Notes: generated by a model from the letters alone, not told the origin. A DNA stretch of 64,000 nt from Paludisphaera mucosa (GCF_029589435.1 NZ_JARRAG010000002.1:2914001-2978000), one strand, 5' to 3'; positions 36,434-48,173 are shown, numbered from the stretch's first letter. Translations and numbers: made by a program.

Positions 36434-37651
36434 ATGCAGCCGGCCGTCTATGCGATCGCCACGATGGACACCAAGGGCCGCGAGCTGCAGTTCGTCGCCG
36501 AGCGCCTCCGCGAGGCCGGCGTCGCGGTCCGCACCGTCGACGTCGGCACCCAGCACGAACCCCAGGCGACGCCCGACCTCTCCCTTCGCAAGCTTTTCCC
36601 CCCGCCGCACAAGGCCGAATCAGGTGGGCCTTCCAGCCGGGCCGACGCCGTCTCGGCCGCGTCGAAGGTCCTCACGGGCTTCCTCGTCGCCGAGCACGGC
36701 CTGGGACGGGTCGCGGGGGTCGTCGGGATCGGCGGCAGCGGCGGGACCGCGCTCATCACGCCGGCGATGCGGGCCCTGCCGATCGGGCTGCCGAAGCTCA
36801 TGGTCTCGACCGTCGCCAGCGGCGACGTCTCGGCCTACGTCGGCTGCAGCGACCTGGTCATGACGCCATCGGTCGTCGACGTGGCCGGCCTGAACGTCGT
36901 CTCGCGGACGGTGCTCGCCAACGCCGCGCACGCGATGGCGGGGATGGTCCGGGAATTCAGGCCCGTGAAGGTCGAACGTCCCGCACTCGGCCTCACGATG
37001 TTCGGTCTCACCACGCCGTGCGTGGACGCCGCACGCGTGGCCCTGGAGGCGCTCGGCTACGATCCCCTGGCCTTCCACGCGACCGGGGTCGGCGGCCGCG
37101 CGATGGAGAACCTCGTCGCTTCCGGGATGATTCAAGGGGTCCTCGACGTCACCACCACGGAGGTCGCGGACTACTTCATGGGCGGAATCTTCCCCTGCGT
37201 CGAGGATCGATTCGAAGCTCAGATTACGGCGGGCGTCCCCTGCGTCCTGAGCCTCGGCGCGCTCGACATGGTGAACTTCGGCGCGCTGGACACGGTCCCC
37301 GAGAAGTATCGCGGCCGGCGGCTCCATCGCCACAACGACCAGATCACGCTCATGCGGACGACGCCCGAGGAGAACCGCCGGATGGGCCGCTGGATCGGCG
37401 CCAAGTTGAACGGCTGGAAGACCCCGGTCGCGCTGCTGATCCCGGAGCATGGCCTGTCGGGCCTCGACGCTCCCGGCCAGCCATTCCACGACCCGGAAGC
37501 CGACGCCGCCCTTCTCGAGGCGATCGAGGAGGTCGTCGTGCCGACCGAAGATCGGGCGATCCAGAGGTGCCCGCGGCACATCAACGATCCGGAGTTCGCC
37601 CAGGCGCTCGTGCAAGCCTTCCTGACGCTTGCAGGCCGGGTGCGTGATTGA
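36434..37651 (+). CDS. Tm-1-like ATP-binding domain protein (UPF0261)
   Basis: 405 residues matching the UPF0261/Tm-1 N-terminal family. It has the start [19 protein letters not shown], a glycine-rich [15 protein letters not shown] loop and the C-terminal [16 protein letters not shown]. In the plant virus-resistance protein Tm-1 this domain binds ATP and forms dimers; the bacterial role is unknown. ATG 36434 fits the conserved start better than the in-frame TTG 36380. It lies 28 bp upstream of a TIM-barrel gene that corresponds to the C-terminal half of Tm-1, so the two probably act together. It follows oleD by 78 bp and may read through from the array. Confidence 0.8.
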   Translation: MQPAVYAIATMDTKGRELQFVAERLREAGVAVRTVDVGTQHEPQATPDLSLRKLFPPPHKAESGGPSSRADAVSAASKVLTGFLVAEHGLGRVAGVVGIGGSGGTALITPAMRALPIGLPKLMVSTVASGDVSAYVGCSDLVMTPSVVDVAGLNVVSRTVLANAAHAMAGMVREFRPVKVERPALGLTMFGLTTPCVDAARVALEALGYDPLAFHATGVGGRAMENLVASGMIQGVLDVTTTEVADYFMGGIFPCVEDRFEAQITAGVPCVLSLGALDMVNFGALDTVPEKYRGRRLHRHNDQITLMRTTPEENRRMGRWIGAKLNGWKTPVALLIPEHGLSGLDAPGQPFHDPEADAALLEAIEEVVVPTEDRAIQRCPRHINDPEFAQALVQAFLTLAGRVRD

Positions 37652-37679
37652 GTTCGACGAGAAGGACCGGAGAGACGAC

Positions 37680-38528
37680 ATGGCCGAGTCTCGTGCGACG
37701 ATCCTGGAACGGTTCCGGAAGAAGGTGGACGCCGGCCTGCCCATCGTGGGCGGGGGCGCGGGGACGGGTCTGAGCGCCAAGTGCGAGGAGGCCGGCGGGA
37801 TCGACTTGATCGTGATCTACAACTCGGGCCGGTTCCGCATGGCCGGCCGGGGATCGCTCGCCGGCCTCATGCCGTACGGCAACGCCAACGCCATCGTCAA
37901 GGAGATGGCCTACGAGGTCCTGACCGCGGTCAAGACGACTCCGGTCGTCGCCGGCGTCTGCGCGAGCGACCCGTTCCTTTTGCTGGACCCGTTCCTCGCC
38001 GAGTTGAAGACCCTGGGCTTCGCCGGGGTGCAGAACTTCCCGACCGTCGGCCTGATCGACGGCGTCTTCCGCGCCAATCTCGAGGAGACGGGGATGGGCT
38101 TCGGCCTGGAGATCGACTGCATCCGTCGCGCCCACGAGCTGGACCTGCTCACGACCCCCTACGCCTTCGACACCGACCAGGCCCGGGCCCTGACCGAGGC
38201 CGGCGCCGACGTGATCGTCGCGCACATGGGGCTGACGACGAAGGGGAGCATCGGCGCGAAGACCGCGCGGTCGCTCGACGACTGCGTGCGCGAGGTCGAG
38301 GCGATCGTCGCCGCGTCGCGGTCGGTCCGCCCCGACGTCTTCGTCCTCTGCCACGGCGGCCCGATCGCCATGCCCGACGACGCCCGCTACGTCCTCGACC
38401 GCGTCGCCGGCCTCGACGGCTTCTACGGCGCCAGTTCGATGGAACGACTCCCGACCGAAGAGGCCGTCGCGCGGCAGACCCGCGATTTCATGAGCCTGCG
38501 GCTGCGCCGCGACCGGGAGACGGCGTGA
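37680..38528 (+). CDS. Phosphoenolpyruvate-hydrolase-family TIM-barrel protein (Tm-1 C-terminal type)
   Basis: 282 residues of the PEP-hydrolase-like TIM barrel seen at the C-terminus of plant Tm-1. Conserved stretches are [52 protein letters not shown] and [12 protein letters not shown] 37680 is chosen because a purine-rich site (GGAGAGACGAC) precedes it and conservation starts there. Paired with the UPF0261 gene 28 bp upstream, the two genes resemble a split Tm-1. The biochemical activity is not established for the family. Confidence 0.8.
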   Translation: MAESRATILERFRKKVDAGLPIVGGGAGTGLSAKCEEAGGIDLIVIYNSGRFRMAGRGSLAGLMPYGNANAIVKEMAYEVLTAVKTTPVVAGVCASDPFLLLDPFLAELKTLGFAGVQNFPTVGLIDGVFRANLEETGMGFGLEIDCIRRAHELDLLTTPYAFDTDQARALTEAGADVIVAHMGLTTKGSIGAKTARSLDDCVREVEAIVAASRSVRPDVFVLCHGGPIAMPDDARYVLDRVAGLDGFYGASSMERLPTEEAVARQTRDFMSLRLRRDRETA

Positions 38529-38549
38529 ACGCAGATCGGCGGCGCGACG

Positions 38550-39662
38550 TCAGACCCGTCGGCGGTCCGACTCGTCGTCGAGGTCGAGAGGCAGGAGGAC
38601 CGAGAAGCAGGCGCCGCCGCCGGGATTGTTGCAGGCCTCCAGACGCCCTCCAAGGTCGCGGACGATCTCGGAGGCGAGGTAGAGGCCGTATCCGCTGCCC
38701 CCCTCGCGGGTGGTGAAGAAAGGCTCGAAGATGCGCTGGAGGTAGACGCCCGGCACGCCGGGGCCGTCGTCGAGGACGTCGAGCCTGACCCAGTCGCGGT
38801 CGTCCTCGTGGACGTGCCGGGTCTTCAGAAGGATCGCGCCTTCCTTGCCCGTGCCGACGATCGCCTGGTGGGCGTTGGTCAGCAGGTCGAAGAGGACCTG
38901 CATCAGTCGGCCGGCGTCGCCCTGGATCTGGTAGGACGATGCGCATTCGGCCTTGACGGTCACCTGACGGTGGTTCGGCGGCAGGCCGCGGACGAACAGG
39001 TCGACGGTCTCGGTCAGCAGCGAGGAGACGTCGATCGGCTGCATCTGGATCGGGCCGGTTCGCACCGCGCCCATCAGGTGTTCGAGCCTGAGCTGCAGCA
39101 GGCTGGAGCCGCGGAGGATCGAATCGATCCATTGCAGGTCGTCGGGGCGCTCCTGAAGGCTGAGCCGCAGCAGCTCGGCGCTGCCGCGGATGACCGAGAG
39201 GGGGCCGCGGATCTCGTGCACGATGCCCGCGAGCAGGCGGCCGATCTGCACGAGCTGGCGGTCGAGCATCGCCAGCCCGGCCATCTTGCGATCCTGGATG
39301 AGCCGCCGGACTCGGGCCAGGATCAGCTCGGGCGCGGAGTCGAACACGACGTAGTCGTCGGCCCCGGCCTCCAGGCCCGCCAGCACCACCGCGTCGGCGT
39401 GCGCCGCGCTCATGATGAGGACGGGCGTGCCGGACAGGGCGGCCTCGGCCCGGATCGACCGGCAGAGCGCGGTCTCGTCGGCCTGCGAGAGGCTCAGGCC
39501 CAGGACGATCAGGTGGGGTCGGACCCGCGTCGCGTCGGCGACGGCGTTGCACGTCCCCACGGCCTCGTGGACCGTGTAACCGCCCCGCGAAAGGACCTGG
39601 CGCAGGGCCGTCCGTTCGGAGTCGACGGGGTCGACGACCAGGATTGTGGCCTCGGACTCCAC
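38550..39662 (-). CDS. Histidine kinase with degenerate N-terminal receiver domain
   Basis: 370 residues. Residues 5-125 have a response-regulator fold (ATILVVDPVDSERTALRQVL). The phosphoacceptor Asp position is Gly55 (PHLIVLGLSLS) and the conserved Lys is missing from DDYVVFDSAP, so it looks like a pseudo-receiver. Residues 138-360 are a HisKA/HATPase_c kinase: phosphorylated H149 in GIVHEIRGPLS, an N-box in LLTNAHQAIV, and G-boxes DDGPGV and GSGYGLYLASEIV. There is no membrane segment, so it is a soluble sensor. GTG 39662 is chosen from the GAGGAAA site upstream and the start of the receiver fold. It diverges from nadA. No cognate regulator is adjacent. Confidence 0.82.
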   Translation of the reverse strand: MESEATILVVDPVDSERTALRQVLSRGGYTVHEAVGTCNAVADATRVRPHLIVLGLSLSQADETALCRSIRAEAALSGTPVLIMSAAHADAVVLAGLEAGADDYVVFDSAPELILARVRRLIQDRKMAGLAMLDRQLVQIGRLLAGIVHEIRGPLSVIRGSAELLRLSLQERPDDLQWIDSILRGSSLLQLRLEHLMGAVRTGPIQMQPIDVSSLLTETVDLFVRGLPPNHRQVTVKAECASSYQIQGDAGRLMQVLFDLLTNAHQAIVGTGKEGAILLKTRHVHEDDRDWVRLDVLDDGPGVPGVYLQRIFEPFFTTREGGSGYGLYLASEIVRDLGGRLEACNNPGGGACFSVLLPLDLDDESDRRRV

Positions 39663-39774
39663 GGACGGTTTCCTCGGGGATCGCGGCAGGCGGCTCGGGA
39701 AGGCGGCTTCTCGCGGCTGCGAAAGATGCACGCCCGCATCCCCGCCCGCTCGGCGTCGCCCAGGGACGGCGACG

Positions 39775-39802
39775 CTTCCATATCCCGATCCTCGGATATA
39801 AT
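39775..39802 (+). promoter_or_regulatory. Promoter upstream of nadA
   Basis: A perfect TATAAT (39797-39802) with a weak -35 (CTTCCA) 16 bp upstream, in the divergent region between the kinase gene and nadA. The leader before the nadA ATG would be about 118 nt. Confidence 0.4.
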
Positions 39803-39926
39803 ACCTGGGCCGGTCAATGCCGGTGGCCGAAATCGCTCGGAGGCGAGAGTCGCCCCGAGTTCGGCGCAGGATTTTCATCAGGGCCACGCGTCCCCCCGCT
39901 CGCTCCCCAGGATCCGGTCTGAACCC

Positions 39927-41039
39927 ATGAGCGCCACCACCACCGCGGTCGCCGCCGAGAGCCTCCCGTTCGAGGAGTTCCGCAACGCCCCCGACGCCGA
40001 CCTGAACGCGCGGATCGAGGCGGTCCGGCGCGAACTCGGCCCGTCGCTGCTGATCCTCGGCCATCATTACCAGCAGGACGAGGTGATCCGCTTCGCGGAC
40101 CTCCGCGGCGACAGCCTCAAGCTCAGCCAGCTCGCCGCGGCCAGCACCGATTGCCGGTCGATCGTGTTCTGCGGCGTCCACTTCATGGCCGAGACCGCCG
40201 ACATCCTGTCCCGCGACGAGGTCGCGGTCTACCTGCCCGACATGACCGCCGGCTGCAGCATGGCCGACATGGCCGACCTGGACTCCGTCGAGGCGGCCTG
40301 GGCCGACCTCGCCGAGGTGATCGACGTCGAGGACGTCACGCCCGTCACCTACATCAACTCGACGGCCGAGCTGAAGGCGTTCTGCGGCCGCCACGGCGGC
40401 ATCGTCTGCACCAGCTCCAACGCCCGCCAGGTGCTCGACTGGGCCTTCGCCCGGCGGAAACGGGCCCTATTCTTCCCCGACCAGCACCTGGGCCGGAACA
40501 CGGCGCGTGCGATGGGCATCCCGCTCGACCAGATGACCGTCTGGGACCCGCGTCGCGAGTTGGGCGGCAACTCGCCCAAGGCCGTCGAGCAGAGCCGGGT
40601 CATCCTCTGGCGCGGTCATTGCTCGGTCCACCAGATGTTCAAGCCGGCGCACGTGGCGCAGTTCCGCGAGCGGGATCCGGAGGTCCGGGTCCTGGTCCAC
40701 CCCGAATGCTCGATGGAGGTCGTCGACGCGGCCGACGTCGTCGGGTCCACGGAGTTCATCCTCAAGACGATCGAACAGGCCCCGGCGGGCTCCTCGTGGG
40801 CCGTCGGCACGGAGCTGCATCTGGTCAACCGGCTGGCCGCGGCCCATCCCGACAAGAAGGTCCAGTTCCTGTCGCCGATGGTCTGCATGTGCTCCACGAT
40901 GTACCGGATCGACCTGCCCCACCTGGCCTGGTGCCTGGAGAACCTGTCGCGCGGCACGCCGGCGAACCGCGTGAGCGTCCCCGAAGACGTGAAGCGTTGG
41001 GGTCGCGAGTCGCTCCGCCGGATGCTCGAGCTGAAGTGA
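39927..41039 (+). CDS. nadA: Quinolinate synthase NadA
   Basis: 370 residues. NadA condenses iminoaspartate with dihydroxyacetone phosphate to quinolinate for NAD synthesis, using a [4Fe-4S] cluster. Features include LLILGHHYQQDEVIRFAD near the N-terminus, DMTAGCSMADM, the GRHGGIVCTSSNA segment, HPECSMEVV and the C-terminal MVCMCSTMYRI with cluster cysteines. The length fits NadA proteins with an N-terminal extension. ATG 39927 is the first start that gives a typical N-terminus; the longer open frame upstream is antisense to the kinase gene. No nadB or nadC is adjacent. Confidence 0.95.
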   Translation: MSATTTAVAAESLPFEEFRNAPDADLNARIEAVRRELGPSLLILGHHYQQDEVIRFADLRGDSLKLSQLAAASTDCRSIVFCGVHFMAETADILSRDEVAVYLPDMTAGCSMADMADLDSVEAAWADLAEVIDVEDVTPVTYINSTAELKAFCGRHGGIVCTSSNARQVLDWAFARRKRALFFPDQHLGRNTARAMGIPLDQMTVWDPRRELGGNSPKAVEQSRVILWRGHCSVHQMFKPAHVAQFRERDPEVRVLVHPECSMEVVDAADVVGSTEFILKTIEQAPAGSSWAVGTELHLVNRLAAAHPDKKVQFLSPMVCMCSTMYRIDLPHLAWCLENLSRGTPANRVSVPEDVKRWGRESLRRMLELK

Positions 41040-41102
41040 CCCGGGCGATCGGACCGGCCCGCCCCTTCGCGTGCATTCGCGAGCCCGGGCGGGGGCGCGC
41101 GG

Positions 41103-41131
41103 TTGCATGGCGTCCGAAGGACGGCTAAGTA
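41103..41131 (+). promoter_or_regulatory. Promoter upstream of glgB
   Basis: TTGCAT and TAAGTA separated by 17 bp, about 76 bp before the glgB ATG. It is a consensus-only prediction. Confidence 0.4.
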
Positions 41132-41207
41132 AGAGGGAAAGAGCATCACGGACGCCGCGTGGCCGACGTCGGAACGAGTTCCGAGAAGAAAGAGCGAGTC
41201 GCGAACC

Positions 41208-43472
41208 ATGGCCCTGATGACACGGCAGTACTCGACGGTCTCCCAGTCGGATCTCGACCTGATCACCCAGGCCCAGCACTGGAACCCGTACACGATCCTG
41301 GGGCCGCACCCGGTCACGACCAGCGACGGCAAGAAGGCCTGGACGGTCCGCGCGTTCCTGCCCGAGGCCCGCAAGGCCGGGATCGTCGACCTGTCGAAGG
41401 GCGAGCCCGGCAAGCTCGGGCCCATGGAGAAAACCCACGCCGACGGGTTCTTCGAGGCCGTTTTCCCCGACCGGACCGGCCCCTTCCCCTACCGGCTCCG
41501 CATCGAGAACCACGAAGGCCACTCGTGGGAGTCGGTCGACCCCTACGCCTTCGACCCCATCCTGACCGATTTCGACCTTCACTTGCTCGGCGAAGGGACC
41601 CACCTCCGCAACTATGAGAAGCTCGGCGCCCACCTGATCACGCATCAGGGCTTTCGGGGCGTGCTGTTCGGCGTCTGGGCCCCCAACGCCCAGCGCGTGA
41701 GCGTCGTCGGCAACTTCAACCACTGGGACGGCCGCCGCCACCCCATGCGCAGCCGAGGCGCCACCGGCATCTGGGAGATCTTCATCCCCGATCTCGCCGA
41801 GGGCGAGGTCTACAAATTCGAGATCAAGAGCCGGAACCACGGGTACACCGTGCAGAAGACCGACCCCTACGGCCTCGCCTCCGAGATGCGGCCCAAGACG
41901 GCCTCCGTCGTCTGGGACATCGACCGCCTTTCCTGGGGCGACAAAGACTGGATGGCCCGCCGCACCGAGAACCAGGCACTCGACAAGCCTATGGCCTTCT
42001 ACGAGGTCCACCTCGGCTCGTGGAAGCGCAAGGTCGAGAAGGAGAACGGCTTCCTCGGCTACCGCGAGCTGGCCAAGGACTTGGTCGAGTACCTGGACAA
42101 GACCCACTTCACGCACGTCGAGCTGATGCCGATCACCGAGCACCCCTTCGACGGCAGCTGGGGCTACCAGCCGGTCGGCTACTTCGCCCCCACGGCCCGT
42201 CACGGCACGCCCGACGACTTCGCGTTCTTCGTCGACTACCTGCACCAGCACGGCTACGGCGTGATCCTCGACTGGGTCCCGGCCCACTTCCCGTCCGACG
42301 TCCACGGCCTGGGCTACTTCGACGGCACCCACCTCTACGAGCACGCCGACCCCCGCCTGGGCGAGCACCGCGACTGGGGCACGAAGATCTTCAACTACGG
42401 CCGGCCGGAGGTCCGCAACTTCCTGCTGGGCAACGCCCTCTTCTGGCTGGACCGCTACCACATCGACGGGCTCCGCGTCGACGCCGTGGCCTCGATGCTC
42501 TACCTGGACTACTCGCGCAACCCCGGCGAGTGGATCCCCAACATCTTTGGCGGCAACGAGAACCTCGAGGCCATCGACTTCCTCAAGCAGCTGAACGAGA
42601 TCTGCCACCGCGAGCACCCCGGCATCCTCACGATGGCCGAGGAGTCGACGAGCTGGTCCGGCGTCTCGCGGCCGACGTACCTCGGCGGGCTGGGCTTCAG
42701 CCTCAAGTGGAACATGGGCTGGATGAACGACACCCTCCGCTACATCGCGAAGGATCCCGTCCACCGCAAATACGAGCACGGCGCGCTCACGTTCAGCATG
42801 ATCTACGCCTTCACCGAGAACTTCGTGCTGCCGCTCTCGCACGACGAGGTCGTCCACGGCAAGAAGTCGATCCTCGACAAGATGCCCGGCGACGTCTGGC
42901 AGAAGTTCGCCAACCTCCGCCTGCTCTACGGCTACATGTACGGCCACCCCGGCAAGAAGCTCCTGTTCATGGGCGACGAGATCGCCCAGTGGCGGGAGTG
43001 GAACCACGACGAGAGCATCGACTGGCACCTTCTCCAGTGGAAGGACCATCAGGGGGTCGCGCAGCTCGTCACCGACCTGAACGCGCTGTACAAGAGCGAG
43101 ACCGCGCTTCACCAGATCGACTTCGACTGGCAAGGCTACGAGTGGCTGGAGCTGCACGACTGGGAGAACAGCGTTCTCGCCTTCCTGCGACGCGGCAAGG
43201 ACCCCGAGGAGGCGATCGTCGTAGTCTGCAACTTCACGCCGGTCGTCCGCTACGACTACCGCGTGGGCGTGCCCGCCGGCGGCTTCTACCGCGAGCTACT
43301 GAACACCGACGCCGACATCTACAACGGCTCGAACGTCGGCAATCAGGGGGGGGTTTGGGCCGTCCGCGAGCCCCACGCCGGACGCCCGTTCCACATCTCG
43401 CTCAAGGTCCCGCCCCTGGGCGTACTCTTCCTCAAGGCCCCGAAAGCCGGCGACCCGCAGTCGCTCAGTTGA
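41208..43472 (+). CDS. glgB: 1,4-alpha-glucan branching enzyme GlgB
   Basis: 754 residues. An N1 carbohydrate module (1-125), a CBM48 domain (about 140-245; GVWAPNAQRVSVVGNFNHWD), a GH13 barrel (about 260-620) and a C-terminal beta domain. The nucleophile is D425 in GLRVDAVASMLY, the acid/base Glu in TMAEEST (E478/E479) and the transition-state Asp in PLSHDEVVHGK. It cuts alpha-1,4 chains and re-attaches them as alpha-1,6 branches in glycogen. The length is normal for the long-N-terminus GlgB group. It converges on mutS2 with a 34-bp gap. No other glg gene is nearby. Confidence 0.97.
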   Translation: MALMTRQYSTVSQSDLDLITQAQHWNPYTILGPHPVTTSDGKKAWTVRAFLPEARKAGIVDLSKGEPGKLGPMEKTHADGFFEAVFPDRTGPFPYRLRIENHEGHSWESVDPYAFDPILTDFDLHLLGEGTHLRNYEKLGAHLITHQGFRGVLFGVWAPNAQRVSVVGNFNHWDGRRHPMRSRGATGIWEIFIPDLAEGEVYKFEIKSRNHGYTVQKTDPYGLASEMRPKTASVVWDIDRLSWGDKDWMARRTENQALDKPMAFYEVHLGSWKRKVEKENGFLGYRELAKDLVEYLDKTHFTHVELMPITEHPFDGSWGYQPVGYFAPTARHGTPDDFAFFVDYLHQHGYGVILDWVPAHFPSDVHGLGYFDGTHLYEHADPRLGEHRDWGTKIFNYGRPEVRNFLLGNALFWLDRYHIDGLRVDAVASMLYLDYSRNPGEWIPNIFGGNENLEAIDFLKQLNEICHREHPGILTMAEESTSWSGVSRPTYLGGLGFSLKWNMGWMNDTLRYIAKDPVHRKYEHGALTFSMIYAFTENFVLPLSHDEVVHGKKSILDKMPGDVWQKFANLRLLYGYMYGHPGKKLLFMGDEIAQWREWNHDESIDWHLLQWKDHQGVAQLVTDLNALYKSETALHQIDFDWQGYEWLELHDWENSVLAFLRRGKDPEEAIVVVCNFTPVVRYDYRVGVPAGGFYRELLNTDADIYNGSNVGNQGGVWAVREPHAGRPFHISLKVPPLGVLFLKAPKAGDPQSLS

Positions 43473-43506
43473 TCGACGCCGCGAATCCTCCGGATCGGCC
43501 CGGCCT

Positions 43507-45555
<2,049 letters not shown>

Positions 45556-45732
45556 TTCGCCTCTCGGATGCCGACGCGCGATCGAGGCCGCGAACCGGCC
45601 GCGCGAGAATCCTCTTCGGACGATCCGGGTCGAGAGGGGGTTCGCGTCATGATTCGATTATGACGGACCGGCCCCGTCCGGGACCATCCCAGTGGCGGGC
45701 CGGGGAGCGTCGCGCGTCGCGGCGTGGCGGGT

Positions 45733-46494
45733 TCAGCGACGCGGCGCGGCGGTTTTGGCGGCGGTGGTCTTGGCGGCGGCCTCGTCGGCGGCGGACGTCA
45801 TGGTGGCCGGAGCGGCCATGTCCGAGGGGGTGGCGGCCATGATGGGCTCCAGGTCGCGCCGCCAGTCGGCGATTTCGGTGCCGAGGTCCTTGCCGGTGAT
45901 CTTCCGCAGGGCGTTGAGCGAGGCGAGTCGGATGGCCGGGTCGTCGTGCTCCATCGAGTCGAGCAGGACCTTGTAGATGCGCGGGTCGCGGCTCTTGAGG
46001 TCGGCGAGGCCCTCGATGGCGGCGATCCGCGCGTCCTCGAGGTTGTCGAGCGTCATCGTCTGGGCGAGGACCGTGGCGTCCTCGGGCCGGCCGACCTTGC
46101 CGAGCGCCCGACAGGCCTCGATCTTCACGACGGGCTCCTGATGGTGCACCGCCTTGAGGAGGACGTCGCGGGCGCGGGGGTCGCCCAGCTCGCCGAGCGT
46201 GCGGCAGATGATCGCGCGGATGGCCAGCGGCTCGTTCCCCTTCTCGTACTTCTCGATCAGGGTCGTCACGGCCTCGGCGCGCTCGGCGTCGGTGCCGTAG
46301 GCGTCCTTGGAGGCGAGCTTCGAATAGGCGACGTAGCGGACGTTGGGGTCGGGGTTGCTGCGGACGTGGCCGAGGAAGCTCCGCGCGGTGGTGCCCACGT
46401 AGGTGCTGCAGCCCGCCGCGGACGCGGCCAGGACGACGACCCATCGGGCCGCCGCGCGTCGGGTCGCGCCGTTCCTGAAAGCTCGGTCGTCCAT
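45733..46494 (-). CDS. HEAT-repeat lipoprotein
   Basis: 253 residues. A short signal peptide with a lipobox (LAASAAGC) predicts lipid attachment at C29. Residues 40-215 hold about five alpha-helical HEAT/PBS-type repeats (VRYVAYSKLASKD, AIRAIICRTLGELGDP, VVKIEACRALGKVGRP, IAAIEGLADLKSRDP, AIRLASLNALRKITG). The tail is Ala/Thr-rich. Such repeats act as protein-binding scaffolds; the partner is unknown. It lies 177 bp upstream of mutS2 on the same strand and about 290 bp downstream of the H1-like gene. Confidence 0.8.
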   Translation of the reverse strand: MDDRAFRNGATRRAAARWVVVLAASAAGCSTYVGTTARSFLGHVRSNPDPNVRYVAYSKLASKDAYGTDAERAEAVTTLIEKYEKGNEPLAIRAIICRTLGELGDPRARDVLLKAVHHQEPVVKIEACRALGKVGRPEDATVLAQTMTLDNLEDARIAAIEGLADLKSRDPRIYKVLLDSMEHDDPAIRLASLNALRKITGKDLGTEIADWRRDLEPIMAATPSDMAAPATMTSAADEAAAKTTAAKTAAPRR

Positions 46495-46684
46495 GAGCGT
46501 GGAACCATCCTTCGGGGGAGGTCGGGGTCGGTGACGTCCTCGGGTCGGGCCGCCTCGCGAGAAAGGGCGATGCGAGCGGCCGGCGTCGGTCGACGCGGCG
46601 CGGGGATCATAGCGACGATCGCCCGTCCCGCCAATAGCGGGTTTCGCCCGGGCCGAAGCCGGTCGGCGGCCGCCGCCGCGCAGG

Positions 46685-46701
46685 AAAAAGGGCCGTGGCC
46701 C
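46685..46701 (-). terminator. Intrinsic terminator after the H1-like gene
   Basis: On the minus strand GGGCC-AC-GGCCC is followed directly by five T residues, the classic layout. It lies about 85 bp downstream of the stop at 46786. A second, T-less hairpin (CCCGTCGCG/CGCGACGGG, 46759-46778) lies closer to the stop. Confidence 0.5.
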
Positions 46702-46785
46702 GTCGAGGATGCGGACCCGGCCCGTCGTTGCGGCTCGGTGCGATTCGGCTCGGCTCGCCCCGTCGCGGTCGCGACGGGCGTCGGG

Positions 46786-47187
46786 TCAGGCCGAGGCGCC
46801 CGGGGTCGAGCCGGAGCTGGAGTGGTGCTTCTCGCCGATCTTGGTGACGTGGTACTTGAAGAACTCGCCGTCCTTCTTGCCCTTCTTGATCAGCTTCTTG
46901 GACTGGAGGGAGTCGAGCTGCTTCTGGATCTTCTTGGTGGCGGTGACGCCCCCCTCGCCGGCGCCGACGATCTCCTTGAGGAGGCTCGCCTGAGGGTCGG
47001 AGAGCTTGATCGCCGGCTTCTTGGGGGCGGCCTTCTTGACGGCGCCGGCCTTGGGGGCGGCGGCCTTCTTGGGGGCGGCGGCCTTGGGGGCGGGGGCCGT
47101 GGCCTTGTCGGCCTTCTTCGGGGCGGCGGCCTTCTTGGGAGCGGCCTTGGGTGCGCTGCTCTTGGGTGTCGCTTTCTTCGTGGCCAT
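46786..47187 (-). CDS. Histone-H1-like lysine/alanine-rich DNA-binding protein
   Basis: 133 residues. Residues 1-58 are repeats of P-K-K-A-A type (KKATPKSSAPKAAPKKAAAP), like the tail of eukaryotic H1 and bacterial H1-like proteins. Residues 60-120 are a small mixed domain (LSDPQASLLKEIVGAGEGG...KLIKKGKKDGEFFKYHVTK) that could be a winged helix. Binding to DNA by charge and chromosome compaction is the likely role; planctomycetes have condensed nucleoids. ATG 47187 has a GAGGTG site upstream. The leader region (47190-47460) is much richer in A+T than its surroundings, in line with a strongly expressed gene. Confidence 0.75.
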   Translation of the reverse strand: MATKKATPKSSAPKAAPKKAAAPKKADKATAPAPKAAAPKKAAAPKAGAVKKAAPKKPAIKLSDPQASLLKEIVGAGEGGVTATKKIQKQLDSLQSKKLIKKGKKDGEFFKYHVTKIGEKHHSSSGSTPGASA

Positions 47188-48173
47188 CGAGGCACCTCGT
47201 CTCAGACATGTTCTCGTGACGGACCGTCTCTCATTGAGCGGTCCCTGCGCCAATTCATACCAAATCTTTGAAATAGTGGAAGGGGAAGATCCTCCGAAAT
47301 CGCCGTTTTTCGTGGAAATTTTCGGGTTTTTCGGCCTCGCGGCCCCTTCGCATCAGCGTAGTCTGGTACCCTTTCCTTGCATGAATTGAAGACTTCTTGA
47401 AAACTATGTACTTTCACGTATGACGCTTTCGTCGCCTGTTTTCCAGGGTTTTTGACGTGGAATCGAGTCGAGCCTCTGCGCGATGCGGCCTCGGTTCGAC
47501 CACGCGCGCGGCCTTCGAAGGGCGCGGCGCGACGCCGCGCGCAGGAATCTCTCCGATCCCGCGAGGGCGGTGAGCCGAAGGGGCGCGAGAGGCTCGTATC
47601 GATGATGGTCCTCGCCGGCCATGTGCCGACTCGACGAGCGCGAGCGCGGCCCCGACGGCCGCGCCGCGTCCATCCGCCATCGCCGATGCGTAGGCCCTCG
47701 CCGCCGATCATTCGACGGCCCGAGGGGAGGCGCGACGAGGTGGGGACGGTCGCCTCGACGTCCATCTCGAGGGGTCCGCGCGGAGGTCGTTTCGGCGCGC
47801 CGACGACCGGCGTCGACGGTGCCCGCGTTTCGACGCGACGTGACCCGAAGCGAGTGGTCTCGATCGATGCGACATGGCGCGACGACCTGGGCGGGCATCC
47901 TTCATCGCCTGGTGGAAGGTTGTCGGGACGACGGCGTCCGATCGACGCGGAGGCGTCGGGCCCGCGACGCGCCGCGACCATGATGCGGCCGGCCCTGATC
48001 CTCTCGATCGAGATGCGGCCCGACGAGGGCCTTCGTTCGTGAGGGACGACCGGACGTCGAGACTCGCGGCCCGAAAGACCCGACGTCGGCTTCTCGACGC
48101 TCCGCGAGATCGTCACAATCGACGAGGTCCTGGGGCCGCTTCGCCGGCTTTGAACGTCGATCGATTTCCCCGC
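47188..48173. other. Gene-free region with AT-rich leader and GC-rich remainder
   Basis: About 1 kb without a convincing gene. Positions 47220-47460 are unusually AT-rich and probably hold the promoter and leader of the minus-strand H1-like gene. Positions 47470-48120 are GC-rich, with several arginine-rich open frames (for example 47452-48042, plus strand) that lack recognisable domains and look random. A GCGCGGCG-CGA-CGCCGCGC hairpin lies at 47521-47539. No tRNA or known RNA was recognised. Confidence 0.5.

Noticed and set aside
40467-43157. 896-codon minus-strand frame opposite nadA and glgB
   Set aside because: It spans two unrelated, well-conserved plus-strand genes, so it cannot be a real gene.
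47452-48042. 196-codon plus-strand frame in the ~1-kb gap
   Set aside because: It is Arg/Pro-rich, lacks a ribosome binding site and any known fold, and is treated as chance.
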